Below are positions 54,080-63,284 of a stretch of DNA of 64,000 nucleotides, piece after piece. Positions within the stretch are counted from its first letter, which is position 1, and each line of letters starts with the position of its first letter. Source of the DNA: Oceanobacillus jordanicus (GTDB lineage: Bacteria; Bacillota; Bacilli; Bacillales; Amphibacillaceae). The stretch covers positions 62,001 through 126,000 of the forward strand of contig NZ_JAIFZM010000010.1 of assembly GCF_022095695.1 (NCBI RefSeq), written 5' to 3'. Both the position numbers and the translations under genes were made by a program. The notes under the pieces were generated by a model, which ran no database searches, was not told the origin of the DNA, and was given only the letters and a program-made list of their open reading frames with translations.

Positions 54080-54544
54080 TTAAGTTTTTTCTTTAACTAA
54101 TTTGGTAATTCGTTTAATTTCCTTTTCTAATTTTTTCTTTTTGATGGAACCGGACTGTATTTTTTCTTCCAGTTTCTCAAGCTCCAGTAATATTTTCTTA
54201 TCCGTTGAAAATTCAACTTTTATATCTTTAAATTGCTCCTTCATTTCTTTTGTAAGTTCTTTTCTAATATCTGCCAATCTAAATCGTTTACTATGCTCAA
54301 TATCAATCGCAATTACAAGTGTTTCTAGTGTATTGACAGCATTAATAGCTGTTATTTCTTCATGATTACTTAAAATTTCTTTAGCTTGATTAGAAGCGGA
54401 TTGATCAATTGAGTTATTTGAAGAAATCTTTGTCAATTCAATGGAATTTTCCTGATTTCTTGATGGTTCCCCTGTTAAATCATTAGCGCAACCTATTAAG
54501 AAAAGAAATACGGAAAATGTCATAATAAGTTTATACCCGTACAT
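54080..54544 (-). CDS. YhcN/YlaJ-family sporulation lipoprotein
   Basis: About 154 residues with lipobox VFLFLIGC, a Ser/Asn-rich stretch, the YhcN_YlaJ domain (EEITAINAVNTLETLVIAID) and a Lys/Glu-rich helical C-terminus. Second gene of the spoVA2mob-type operon. Located in the inner membrane or cortex zone of spores in relatives. Confidence 0.85.
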   Translation of the reverse strand: MYGYKLIMTFSVFLFLIGCANDLTGEPSRNQENSIELTKISSNNSIDQSASNQAKEILSNHEEITAINAVNTLETLVIAIDIEHSKRFRLADIRKELTKEMKEQFKDIKVEFSTDKKILLELEKLEEKIQSGSIKKKKLEKEIKRITKLVKEKT

Positions 54545-54608
54545 AGTTCTCACTCATTTCTATTTTTTAAAGGTATGTAAGAGGTTGGAAAAACCAACCT
54601 CTTGTCAA

Positions 54609-54812
54609 CTACTGCTTATATTGTGGTTCTTCTTGTTCTATTTGTTGCATTCTAGGCTCGACAGTCTGTAATATGGACATGGTTTGTTGGGCTGCATTTT
54701 GGTACATTTGTTTAGCTTGTTTGTTTTCTGTTTCAAGTGCAAATTGTTCAAAACTAGCTTGGGCACCCTTTAGTCCTGCGATTGTTTGTTGAACCTGAGT
54801 TGCTACAGTCAT
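54609..54812 (-). CDS. DUF1657 protein (first gene of the spoVA2mob operon)
   Basis: 67 residues: MTVATQVQQTIAGLKGAQAS ... ending EEPQYKQ, a standard DUF1657 protein. First gene of the operon, with a sigma-G-like promoter upstream. Paralogues occur at 52003 and 58023. Confidence 0.9.
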   Translation of the reverse strand: MTVATQVQQTIAGLKGAQASFEQFALETENKQAKQMYQNAAQQTMSILQTVEPRMQQIEQEEPQYKQ

Positions 54813-54843
54813 AAAATCCCTCCTCTTAGATTGTGCACTAAGT

Positions 54844-54872
54844 TAGTATTTAATATTGGATTTAAATATACC
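54844..54872 (-). promoter_or_regulatory. Candidate sigma-G promoter of the spoVA2mob operon
   Basis: Minus strand GGTATA (54872-54867), 16-nt spacer, AATACTA (54850-54844), close to the sigma-G consensus (TGAATA, CATACTA). About 30 bp before the first ATG. Sigma-G is the forespore factor that transcribes known spoVA operons. Confidence 0.45.
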
Positions 54873-55121
54873 TTTTATTTATTACCAATTCTTTCCAAAT
54901 TGTGGAATGCCTAACCTTTTGTCCAACGTATATGAAATAATTACTCATAATTTTATCTTATTATTTATTTATATATCCAATTATCCTAACTAACTGTGGG
55001 AAAAACCGAAAAATAGTTACCAGTATATTTTTAGTGGATTAATAAAAACTATCAATACTTCTAAAAAATTCTTTAGGGGCTAATAATTCTTACAACAAAT
55101 TGAAAGGAGTGATAATTTATT

Positions 55122-55364
55122 ATGAATAATAACGGTCGAGGTATTATGACTTCTTTAATCACCATGAGTGCAGCTGGTGCTGCTATTTATGGAATTACAA
55201 GGGGAGTACAAAACGGAACATTCCAGCGTCTACCTCAAAGCATTTCTAATGCAATGAATAATCCAACAGTTCAGCAAATGACGAAGCCATTACAGAATAT
55301 GACAAACAATTTGCAGGATGAAACGAATGATATACAGCAACAAAGGGGAATCAGAATATTTTAG
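55122..55364 (+). CDS. Small spore-island protein (DUF3918-like)
   Basis: 80 residues: hydrophobic N-terminal half (GIMTSLITMSAAGAAIYGIT) and an Asn/Gln-rich tail (NNPTVQQMTKPLQNMTNNLQ). AAAGGAG precedes the ATG. I see a resemblance to DUF3918 (YrzQ-like) small proteins, with limited confidence. Divergent from the spoVA2mob operon, with a terminator after it. Confidence 0.6.
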   Translation: MNNNGRGIMTSLITMSAAGAAIYGITRGVQNGTFQRLPQSISNAMNNPTVQQMTKPLQNMTNNLQDETNDIQQQRGIRIF

Positions 55365-55417
55365 GGAAAATTACACTTCAACCTCCATCTGCTTTTTAAT
55401 TGGTTGATTTCCTAGTC

Positions 55418-55452
55418 AAATCCCTCCTCACCATGAGAAGGGATTTTTTATT
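55418..55452 (+). terminator. Terminator after the small spore-island gene
   Basis: AAATCCCTCCTC pairs with GAGAAGGGATTT around a 5-nt loop, followed by TTTTATTT. Confidence 0.75.
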
Positions 55453-55807
55453 TGATGGTTTAATTAAGGATAGAAGGTAAATGGGCATAAGAGCTACTTG
55501 TTTAAATAACCTGTAATACCAATTATGGATGGATGTGGAACACTTCAAAACCCAATTTATTACAGCCTTTATGGTTGTAATGCCAATTAACCCCTTGATT
55601 TCAACGGAATCATACAATCGTATATGTTTCGCAATGAAACTATAAAGTCAACAGTCGAAAATAGCGACTTACATTTATAATAGCTTACTGCTGTTTCCGA
55701 GCTTCAGTAATTTAGCCATATTTGGAAAAAAAAGGAGCATAAAAAAACACATAGTAATCTATGAGTTAGAACATAATGTAAGCATATCTGAGAGAGAGGA
55801 AGATTGT

Positions 55808-55975
55808 ATGATTAGTTTAAAAAACCCCGTTGAAAGCATTTTAGGGGTGGATGTAAGAATTAAACGACCAATAGCTGAGATTGAAAAAATGGATAAAGGC
55901 TTTTCCAGACCTATTATACATAGGCAAATACACGGTGATGAAGTATACGTACCATTAAACCTTTGGTCCAGATAA
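55808..55975 (+). CDS. Small hypothetical protein of the spore island
   Basis: 55 residues: MISLKNPVESILGVDVRIKR ... VPLNLWSR. Soluble, mixed charge. AGAGAGGAAG lies before the ATG at suitable distance. No family recognised; clean reading frame and position next to the spoVA operon favour a real gene. Confidence 0.5.
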   Translation: MISLKNPVESILGVDVRIKRPIAEIEKMDKGFSRPIIHRQIHGDEVYVPLNLWSR

Positions 55976-56086
55976 AAAATTACTAAAAAATAAAGTTACT
56001 AAAAATATAATAAAGACTACTCGCATTATTATAGTAAAATCAAGTTAAACTACAGACATTATAAATAACAGGACTGGAGGTACTAT

Positions 56087-56254
56087 ATGGATAAAAAGAA
56101 AAGAAAGATACGAACAGACAATACGGTTGTTGCTCCAGGAATGGATCCTGAAGATTCTTATGGAGAAAGGGCAACCAAGTTTGAAATTGAAAAAGGTGAA
56201 TCTACTACTGTTACAAGGGTTACGTACGATGAATATGACCCAAGTGACAGATAA
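56087..56254 (+). CDS. Small acidic hypothetical protein of the spore island
   Basis: 55 residues: MDKKKRKIRTDNTVVAPGMD ... YDEYDPSDR, with a basic N-terminus and an acidic C-terminus, no membrane segment. GGAGG precedes the ATG by 6 nt. Unknown family. Confidence 0.5.
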   Translation: MDKKKRKIRTDNTVVAPGMDPEDSYGERATKFEIEKGESTTVTRVTYDEYDPSDR

Positions 56255-56404
56255 TCGAAAATCAACTACTAAAGTGAAGGCTGAACGTGAGTTTATTCTT
56301 CACTTCTGAACTTTAAGAAAAGAATCCTAAATCTATTGGTATCTTATAATGATATTAGGCACATTCAAATAAATAACTAGTCAATTTTGGTAAAAAATAC
56401 AAAA

Positions 56405-56469
56405 GTATCCTTTGAAATATGTTTTAATTGTTAGTAACGACAAAAACAAAAAAACATAACAAAGGATAC
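56405..56469 (+). promoter_or_regulatory. Stem-loop masking the transposase ribosome site
   Basis: GTATCCTTTGAAATATGTTTT (left arm, 56405-56425) and AAAACATAACAAAGGATAC (56451-56469) form a long imperfect stem. The right arm contains AAAGGAT, the ribosome site 9 nt before the transposase ATG. RNA made from outside the element would fold and hide it, a known way for IS elements to avoid expression by read-through. Confidence 0.6.
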
Positions 56470-56476
56470 CGATACT

Positions 56477-57407
56477 ATGATACAGAACTTCTTTAGTAAA
56501 TACAAAGATATTTTAATCGAGAGCGTCCACAAGTTAACAGGCTCAGATAAACGCATTGCACTAGCCAAGACAGCGGAAGATCTTGGAAATGGTGGTCAAT
56601 CCATTGTAAACACCAAAGTTAATCAGCTTGGTTATCAACTCAAAAAGGTAAATAAAACGCAACCACTAAAGAAGATAGAAGAAACGGATGACATCTTTGA
56701 AAATCTCAAAAAGGTGCATACTGAATACCACGATAAAAGCAATGTTGTGCGACTGTCTATTCATACCAAGGACAGGGTGAAAATTGGCCCCTTTTCCCGA
56801 GGCGGCAAAAGTAGGGTTAATACTCAAGCAGCTGATCATGATTTCGGTACTGAGTTTTTGACCCCATTTGGCATTTAGGACATTGATCATCTTGAGCTGG
56901 TATTTACAGAAACAAAGGTGACAGCCGATTTTATGATTGATGCCATCGAGCAATATTGGCTCAAGCAAAACTTTCAAAACGATATAGATACACTGATAAT
57001 GCGGACAAACGGGCCTGAAAATAGTAGTCGCAGAACGCAATTCATGAAAAGGATCATCGAATTTGCGGCGAGGTACGCTGTAAGTCATACTGGCTTATTA
57101 TCCACCTTATCATAGCAAATACAATCCGGTAGAACGAGCTTGGGGAGTGTTGGAGCAGCATTGGAACGGTGACATTCTTGATTCGCAGGAAGCTGTTTTG
57201 GGATTTGCCCAAGGCATGACCTGGAAGGGAAACAATCACTGCGTGACACTGGTGGAAGAAATCTATGAAACAGGTAAAAAAGTAGAAAAGAAGGTTATGG
57301 AAGAGGACGAGAAAATGATAGATCGGGCAAAAGGCACCGGAAAGTGGTTTGTGGAGATAAATCCTCAAAACTGTACAGGAGCATTGGAAATGGGAATAAA
57401 AGTATAA
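56477..57407 (+). pseudogene. ISAzo13-family transposase, broken
   Basis: Starts MIQNFFSKYKDILIESVHKL; then VVRLSIHTKDRVKIGPFSRG and KSRVNTQAADHDFG, text I recognise from ISAzo13-type transposases. A stop near 56878 interrupts the frame after LTPFGI; later segments ESKVTADFMIDAIEQYW-like, GPENSSRRTQFMKRIIEF and, in another frame, YYPPYHSKYNPVERAWG-like and LEQHWNGDILDSQEAVLGFA complete the protein. At least two frame breaks, so inactive. Confidence 0.75.
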
Positions 57408-57772
57408 AAATGTGCGTGGGGGGAAGGGGGAGCTATACCCTTTTTGGCAAAAACAATCATTTTTACTGTTATCTGTATCCTTTTTGGGGGAACGAGCAGT
57501 AAATTACGTATTCAATTTTCATTAAAGTCCCTATTTTATATAAATTGACTTATTATTATTTTTAATGTGCCTAAATCATTTGCTATTTTCCATTTAATAA
57601 TTGGGCAAAACCAGGTAATGCAATACTCCATAGCAATTTTTCCATTCACACATAAAAATGTGCGTTTGCGAGGAATTTATGATCAAACTTTATTTTAAAC
57701 CTACATCATGACTTTATTTTTTTAATTATTTCTGTTTTGTCCTTCCCCCATCTCATTTTCTCCATGATTCTG
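57408..57772. other. Gap after the ISAzo13 remnant
   Basis: No gene seen. TATACCCTTTTTGG and TATCCTTTTTGGGG near 57430-57490 resemble the left stem of the element and may mark its right end. Confidence 0.35.
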
Positions 57773-57895
57773 CTATTCGGAAGGTTCTTCGGATGGATCT
57801 GGCTCTTGTTCATCACCTGTGGTGCCACAACCAAACAGTAAACCAGTAGATAGAGTTACTACAAGCGTACTAACTAGTAATTTCCTTAATTTCAT
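57773..57895 (-). CDS. Small lipoprotein with possible in-frame stop
   Basis: 40 residues: signal peptide MKLRKLLVSTLVVTLSTGLL, lipobox LLFGC, then a short Asp/Glu/Pro tail (TTGDEQEPDPSEEPSE). AGGTG precedes the ATG. The frame continues past the TAG for 15 more codons (QNHGENEMGEGQNRNN) in the same polar style before TAA, so the original protein was perhaps longer. Confidence 0.5.
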   Translation of the reverse strand: MKLRKLLVSTLVVTLSTGLLFGCGTTGDEQEPDPSEEPSE

Positions 57896-58022
57896 CTTAT
57901 TCACCTAACTTAACTTAAGCTCTTTATATAAATTATTAATTTTGAATGAGCACATCAGGAAAAGCAATCATAAACTAGGGAAATAGGCGGGGAAGGGGCT
58001 ATTCTCCTTCCCCATATATATT

Positions 58023-58229
58023 TTATTGTTGTTTATACTGAGGTTCTTCCTGCTCTATATCATGGAGCCGAGGTGTAAGACTGTCGACAATCATTTGTGT
58101 CTGTTGAGCAGCGTTTTGATAAAGTTGTTTTGCTTCTTTATTCTCGGTTCCAAGTGCGAAGGTTTCTAAGCTTGCTTGGGCGCTTTTTAAGCCAGCTAAT
58201 GTTTGTTTTACTTGACTTCCTACTGTCAT
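58023..58229 (-). CDS. DUF1657 protein (third copy)
   Basis: 68 residues, MTVGSQVKQTLAGLKSAQAS ... EEPQYKQQ, highly like the DUF1657 gene at 54609. It precedes the broken DUF421 gene on the same strand, forming a second DUF1657/DUF421 module as known from Tn1546-like spore islands. Confidence 0.88.
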   Translation of the reverse strand: MTVGSQVKQTLAGLKSAQASLETFALGTENKEAKQLYQNAAQQTQMIVDSLTPRLHDIEQEEPQYKQQ

Positions 58230-58355
58230 ATTGAAATCCTCCTTGATGAGATTGAATTACAAGTATAGGTTGAAGATAAAGTATTCTTTTTATGTATTCT
58301 AATATTTTACATATTGCAGGCTTTGGGATTTCAGATAAAGAAAAAAAGCCGTTTT

Positions 58356-59098
58356 TCAGCTGTTTTTGAAGCCTCCTTCTCCCGTATCGGTTGTTAATAA
58401 ATAGTCATGCTCACGAATGGCTACATAAAAAATATTGCTTTGATCGGAATATCCGGCTTGTGTCAGCTCTTTTTTTAACCACTTTTCGTCTTTGTTAATA
58501 ATTTTCAAATTGTCATGCTGAATTTTTCCCTCGAGAATAACTGTTATTGGAAGTCCTTGGTCTGCTGTATCTATTTTTAATTGCTTAGGGGTAACAGGGG
58601 CGGCTTCCTGTTTCGGAAGTACACTAATCTCGCCGCTTGGTTCTATAATGGCATAGTCAATATGCGTTACATCCGAGTATCCTTTTTCCCGGATATATGA
58701 TAACAATCCAGCTAATGTGATATGAGATCGCTTTAAGTTGTCTCTAATAAGTTTTCCATGTTTGATTACAATTGTTGGTTTCCAATGAAAAGCTTATTTA
58801 ACCGGTTGACAAGTGTAAGTTTGGAAAAGGTAATATGAACCAGACCAATAACAATGATTGTTGTAATTGTATGGGTAATATTCTTTGCGACCAGCGAGCT
58901 GACAGCAAGTGTAACAACAAAAAACATCCCCGCTAAATCGTGAGCCGTTAATTGAGCAAAGGCTGATTTTCCCATAACTCGGATAATGATAATGGTTATA
59001 ATATATAATAAAATAGCTTTTCCTATATGGGGTCTCACCAACATTTCGCGTAAAACATACGCTAAGCAAAATTTAACAAGGAAATTTATGTTTTTCAT
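58356..59098 (-). pseudogene. DUF421 (YetF) membrane protein, frameshifted
   Basis: The N-terminal part has three membrane segments (AILLYIITIIIIRVMGKSAF ... LVHITFSKLTLVNRL) and stops at 58766 after LFIGNQQL. A one-base shift would give PTIVIKHGKLIRDNLKRSHI, joining the second part (LLSYIREKGYSDVTHIDYAI, EPSGEISVLPKQE). No DUF1657-like tail here. Inactive as read. Confidence 0.8.
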
Positions 59099-59469
59099 AC
59101 TTTAAGAAATTAAAATACTTTCAGAAACTTAGTATTGTGATAGTTATTGAACATTTTAAAAAGGAGTAATCTCCAACAAATCCTCTATCTATACGGGTGT
59201 TCAGCAACTCCTAATTTTCTGAACAAACTTTTAACGTATGTTTTTAGCTTTTTGTTGGTAGTACCCCAAAAAAGCATACTGTCCTATAAATTATCTTGAA
59301 TTCAAGTCTTATAAAAACGGGGGCTTTTCTACAATAACGGGGAGTCCCTGCTCCTATAGGTATTACAATAGAAATAATTTTTAGACAGTCAGAAGGTGGA
59401 TTAAAAGATAAGTTATAGTCAAAGCGACCTTCAATTTAAACGGCTATATTTTAATGCTGACTTGGAGAA

Positions 59470-59690
59470 ACAGTCGGTCCTCCTGAACCAATTACAGGGG
59501 GACTCTTACACAAAATGTATCTAATAAAAACAACAAAAGGTAAATATGCGATAAAATTATTGAATCCAGAAATAATTAAAAGACCAGATGCAATGACGAA
59601 CTATATAAACTCTGAAAAATTGCAAACCTTGTTTCCAACAATATACCGGCACTCTCAGCAAATATTATTAACGGTAAATATGTTAATGAA
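59470..59690 (+). pseudogene. Aminoglycoside-phosphotransferase-like fragment
   Basis: Text EPITGGLLHKMYLIKTTKGK then YAIKLLNPEIIKRPDAMTNY matches the N-terminal lobe of the APH-like kinase family (GG.-H-M and the KLLNPEI strand). The remainder is lost, with frame breaks after about 70 codons. Confidence 0.5.
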
Positions 59691-59713
59691 ATAAAAATAA
59701 CCAGTTCTATATA

Positions 59714-59920
59714 GTGGCTGTAATCAGAAGGGTGATTGGCCAGATTATGGATACTGAAACCACTTTTCCTATTATCGGAGTGGTAGTGGAATTAATCAAT
59801 TCTAACGAAACGATCGTTGACTCCGCGATTACAGACGAAAAAGAATTATTCCGGCTCGAAGATGTGTCGGGCGTTTTTAATGATGACTCCAGGACTCAGT
59901 TCAGTATTTATTGTCATTAA
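59714..59920 (+). pseudogene. Possible carboxypeptidase-regulatory-like domain fragment
   Basis: 68 codons reading VIGQIMDTETTFPIIGVVVE and SAITDEKELFRLEDVSG, the order of a transthyretin-like regulatory domain. No clear ribosome site and the end is abrupt, so I treat it as a fragment of a larger protein. Confidence 0.3.
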
Positions 59921-59997
59921 TTAAGGCCTATATCTTGATATCAAATCTTCCGGATAATAAGAGGGGTTTTTTCATACAATATTTCGGAGGTGAAAAA

Positions 59998-60432
59998 ATG
60001 ACGAGAATAAAATACACAAGTACCGACGTTGCCTTAATGGCAAGAATGATGAGAGCGGAAGCCGTAGGAGAAGGGAAACAAGGAATGTTGTATGTCGGAA
60101 ATGTAATTGTTAATCGTGGCGTAGCGGATTGTTTAGATTTTAGAGATGTAAGAACAATTCGCCAAGTTATTTTTCAAGTACAAGGAGGAAATTATTCTTT
60201 TGAAGCTGTCCAAAAAGGAAATGTATTCTATCAAAGAGCGAGATCAGTTGAAAAAAGATTAGCAAAAAAGAATTTGGAATTTTGGAGGCAGCACCCGGCG
60301 AAATATTCTCTTTGGTATTTCAATCCAGACGGTCCATGTCCTCCAACATGGTACGGTCAGCCTTTTGCTGGTCAATATAAAAATCATTGTTATTATGAAC
60401 CAGCAGCTGGAACATGTGCCAGTGTTTATTAA
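59998..60432 (+). CDS. CwlJ/SleB-type cell-wall hydrolase
   Basis: 144 residues from ATG 59998, fixed by GGAGGTG 5 nt upstream. Hydrolase_2 (SleB) domain: DVALMARMMRAEAVGEGKQG (catalytic Glu), VGNVIVNRGVADCLDFRDV, and the C-terminal WYFNPDGPCPPTWYGQPFAG. No peptidoglycan-binding repeat or signal peptide, as in CwlJ. It probably degrades cortex during germination. It stands beside the germinant-receptor operon. Confidence 0.9.
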   Translation: MTRIKYTSTDVALMARMMRAEAVGEGKQGMLYVGNVIVNRGVADCLDFRDVRTIRQVIFQVQGGNYSFEAVQKGNVFYQRARSVEKRLAKKNLEFWRQHPAKYSLWYFNPDGPCPPTWYGQPFAGQYKNHCYYEPAAGTCASVY

Positions 60433-60709
60433 GTTATTATGTTTATCCAAGTATACAAGTTTATGAAATATTGTAATTAAACCACAGGAGATTATCGGTA
60501 TAGATCGAAATGAAATAAAAAAGTTGAGGCTATGGAGAGAAGAGGAATTTTAGTTTTGGGTTAGATTTGAAGGTGAATATGGAAATGGTCGGACCTGTAA
60601 GAAAGGTTACTGAATAAAGCTTATAAGCCCGTTTTAGTCATTTAGGCGGTGTCAAAACTAAATGTTTATAATACAACGCTTAAAATTTGTCTGAGAGGGT
60701 GCGTGTTTC
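60433..60709. other. Gap with degenerate fragments
   Basis: Nothing definite. The short open text near 60500-60560 (polar, no ribosome site) may be a remnant. No terminator is evident after the hydrolase gene. Confidence 0.3.
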
Positions 60710-61009
60710 ATGTCTGGTTATGAAAGTTCTTATAGAAATACAGAATTTATTCAGTCATCTAATGGAGAGATTATCAGCAAACGTTGCCGTGACTTTCATA
60801 ACTTTAAAGAAGGTCTTGCAGGAAAACACGGTAAGTGCCGATGGTGTAGGAATGAAATAAATAAAAAGTATTTTCAAGATAATAGAGAATAGTTGAATCA
60901 ATGTAACAGTCGCTATTACTTGGAACACAAAGAAAAAGCTGCAGAATATCATAAACGTCACTATACTGAGAATAAAGAGAGGTTATCCCTTAGAAAAAAG
61001 AAATACTAA
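60710..61009 (+). pseudogene. Zinc-binding phage-type small protein, in-frame stop
   Basis: Two parts in one frame: MSGYESSYRNTEFIQSSNGE ... KRCRDFHNFKEGLAGKHGKC, RWCRNEINKKYFQDNRE, then TAG (60890-60892), then LNQCNSRYYLEHKEKAAEYH to TAA. Cys pairs (CRDF, CRWC, CNSR) suggest a zinc ribbon of phage HNH-associated type. The TAG truncates the protein at 60 residues. Confidence 0.45.
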
Positions 61010-61050
61010 CCAGGATAAAAAAAGCCAGAAATGAATAAGTAAAGTACACA

Positions 61051-61088
61051 AAAAAAGCGTCCCAGAAAAATTTATTCCCAGGACGTCA
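61051..61088 (-). terminator. Terminator of the ger operon
   Basis: On the minus strand GACGTCCTGGG and CTGGGACGC around an A/T-rich loop form an imperfect stem followed by TTTTTTT. Confidence 0.65.
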
Positions 61089-61089
61089 T

Positions 61090-62175
61090 TTAGGAAGTAA
61101 TTCCTGTTTCAATTATTTCTACGTCAATTTTCACGTCTACGGGAACGGTAGGATAAACATCTTCCCATTTTTTCAAATCAAAATGTTCCCTGCGATTCTT
61201 CAGATCATTACCCAAACCCAGGGGGTCGATTTTTAATTCCTGGAACCGCTCGATCATTTCGATACATTGAGCTTGTAACGATTTCTCAAAATCCTTTTCC
61301 ATACTTTTAATTACGGGTCCATTCAGCATTAAATTGATGTTTTGCACTTCATTTATAAATCCTTTAATTTTAATATCCAGCAGGAACTTAGGATGTTCTA
61401 TCCCATCTATGACATGATAAGTCACTCTGGAACCGATGTTCTCCAAAACTATATGTTCTTCCTTGTATTTGATTCCTTTTGTTCCTCTATTAAAATCTTG
61501 TTTCATAATTTTAAAATTGAATGCTTCCGAATAAGGTAAACTGTGGACCATCTTTGCCCCATCGAAAAAAGCGATTCCATCTATTTCAACTTGACTGTCT
61601 GTTCTTTTAATGAGCGGGAGAAAGGGATCCATGCCGTCAGCATAATAAGCATATAAAAACTTATGCAAATTTGTTTCAGGAAAGTTACTTTGATTTATAT
61701 TTTGTTTAATCAAGCCGGTTATATATTTAGAGGTTGTTTCACTTTCACTGTACTTAGCCTCAATAAGTCCTTGTGTCTCACCTTTTACGACACTGAGTAA
61801 AATATTTCGGCCGATTATAGGGTCCCTCCCTAAGAAATCGATCATATTTTTCAGCCCATTCTTAGCAAGCTCTTCATTGAATAAAGAAAGCTCTAACTTA
61901 CCAATAGATATCGGTTTAGATAACTTTCTTTGAATATTTTCATGGGCCTCTTTCACAGAGTGATCAACAGCAGACTGAAATTTTTCAGTAGGTGTTCCAC
62001 TAGATTCACCCCTTCCGTATTGTGGAACAGCTACTGTAGCTTTCAACCGATCTTCGTCCACAAAATCATACCCTGCGACCCGTATGATAGCCCGATCTTC
62101 TACACTATATGTTTCGGCACAACCAGTGAGGAACATGATGCCAATTATCACCATTACACTAATATTATTTTTCAA
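61090..62175 (-). CDS. Ger(x)C-family germinant-receptor lipoprotein
   Basis: 361 residues. Signal peptide with lipobox GIMFLTGC (Cys at about 19), then Ger(x)C domain: ETYSVEDRAIIRVAGYDFVD, FLGRDPIIGRNILLSVVKGE, and the C-terminal region VEIDGIAFFDGAKMVHSLPY. C-subunit of a GerA-type receptor in the spore inner membrane. Overlaps the GerB gene by 4 bp. GerK-like. Confidence 0.9.
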   Translation of the reverse strand: MKNNISVMVIIGIMFLTGCAETYSVEDRAIIRVAGYDFVDEDRLKATVAVPQYGRGESSGTPTEKFQSAVDHSVKEAHENIQRKLSKPISIGKLELSLFNEELAKNGLKNMIDFLGRDPIIGRNILLSVVKGETQGLIEAKYSESETTSKYITGLIKQNINQSNFPETNLHKFLYAYYADGMDPFLPLIKRTDSQVEIDGIAFFDGAKMVHSLPYSEAFNFKIMKQDFNRGTKGIKYKEEHIVLENIGSRVTYHVIDGIEHPKFLLDIKIKGFINEVQNINLMLNGPVIKSMEKDFEKSLQAQCIEMIERFQELKIDPLGLGNDLKNRREHFDLKKWEDVYPTVPVDVKIDVEIIETGITS

Positions 62176-63284
62176 TTTGTATCCCTCACTTTATCTCTTG
62201 CCTTTTTAAAAAGAAAGAGGACAGGAATATACATTAAGACATAAAATCCTATCATATTTGCAATGTCATTCAGTTCCTTGATTTGTTGGCGCTCGTCCAA
62301 CATGATTGTAGCCACATAAAGAATGAGACAATAAATCCCCACCATATAGGTTTGCCTTATATTAAACATTCTTTTTGGGATACGGCTTGCCGCCCACAAG
62401 GCGAGACATATGTTTGGTATGACTACAAACAGCCAAAGGGCTATACCGATGAACTCAAAACGTTCAACAAAAGGAAATTCTACAATTTTCCAAAGCGATA
62501 TTGTTGCCCAATTCACTTGATCCAATTGTTTTTCACTGAAATAAATGAAAGCTATGATAGCACTGATCACATAGATGATAGTGGTAAAAAAAACGCCATA
62601 GTGCGCCCATTTCTTTGACTGCTCGGGGTTTTTGATAAAAGGATAAAAGACCAATAATAACTCAAACCCCAGAAAGCCTAAAATGCTCGTTTTAGCTGAA
62701 CTAAGCAGCTCGACTAAGGTATGGTCGATAATTGGAAATACATTATTGATATCTCCAGCTTGAATAGGAAAAAATTTGAGCCATAGAAGGGGCAGTGCCA
62801 ACAGGACACTGATCAGACATAGACCGGTGATCAAACGGAAGCCTCCAGCTACCAAATAATAGATCAACAACAGGAGAGCCAATGTGAAAAACCATACGTT
62901 TAATTGAGGAAAAACCCATGTTTGGATGACCTCAATAAAGGTTCTAAGCACCGTTAATGTCAATAGCAGTACATATAAACTGAAAATAATGCTTAAAAAT
63001 CCACCGATATATTTGCCAAACGTCTCTTCATGTATAGATACGATATCACCTTTGCTGTTCTGAAGAATGTTATAAACTATCCAAAGCAGCAGATGAATAG
63101 CTGCCCCTGCAATCAAAAGACTGATCCAGGCATCATAACCAGCGTCTCTGGCAATATACGTTTCAAAACTAAGTATTCCTACCCCGAGTTGCATAGCATG
63201 AATCAGGAAGAAAACAAAAAACGGGGTAACCAATAGGTTTTCAGGAACATGAAGATCGATCTTGGATTGCCTCTTTTTATTCAT
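62172..63284 (-). CDS. GerB-family germinant-receptor permease subunit
   Basis: About 370 residues from ATG 63284 (GAGGG upstream), ten membrane segments. N-terminal VTPFFVFFLIHAMQLGVGIL and the central LGFELLLVFYPFIKNPEQSK are typical of spore GerB proteins (APC-like permeases that bind the germinant). Starts inside the end of gerA (8-bp overlap), so translation is coupled. Confidence 0.92.
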   Translation of the reverse strand: MNKKRQSKIDLHVPENLLVTPFFVFFLIHAMQLGVGILSFETYIARDAGYDAWISLLIAGAAIHLLLWIVYNILQNSKGDIVSIHEETFGKYIGGFLSIIFSLYVLLLTLTVLRTFIEVIQTWVFPQLNVWFFTLALLLLIYYLVAGGFRLITGLCLISVLLALPLLWLKFFPIQAGDINNVFPIIDHTLVELLSSAKTSILGFLGFELLLVFYPFIKNPEQSKKWAHYGVFFTTIIYVISAIIAFIYFSEKQLDQVNWATISLWKIVEFPFVERFEFIGIALWLFVVIPNICLALWAASRIPKRMFNIRQTYMVGIYCLILYVATIMLDERQQIKELNDIANMIGFYVLMYIPVLFLFKKARDKVRDTN

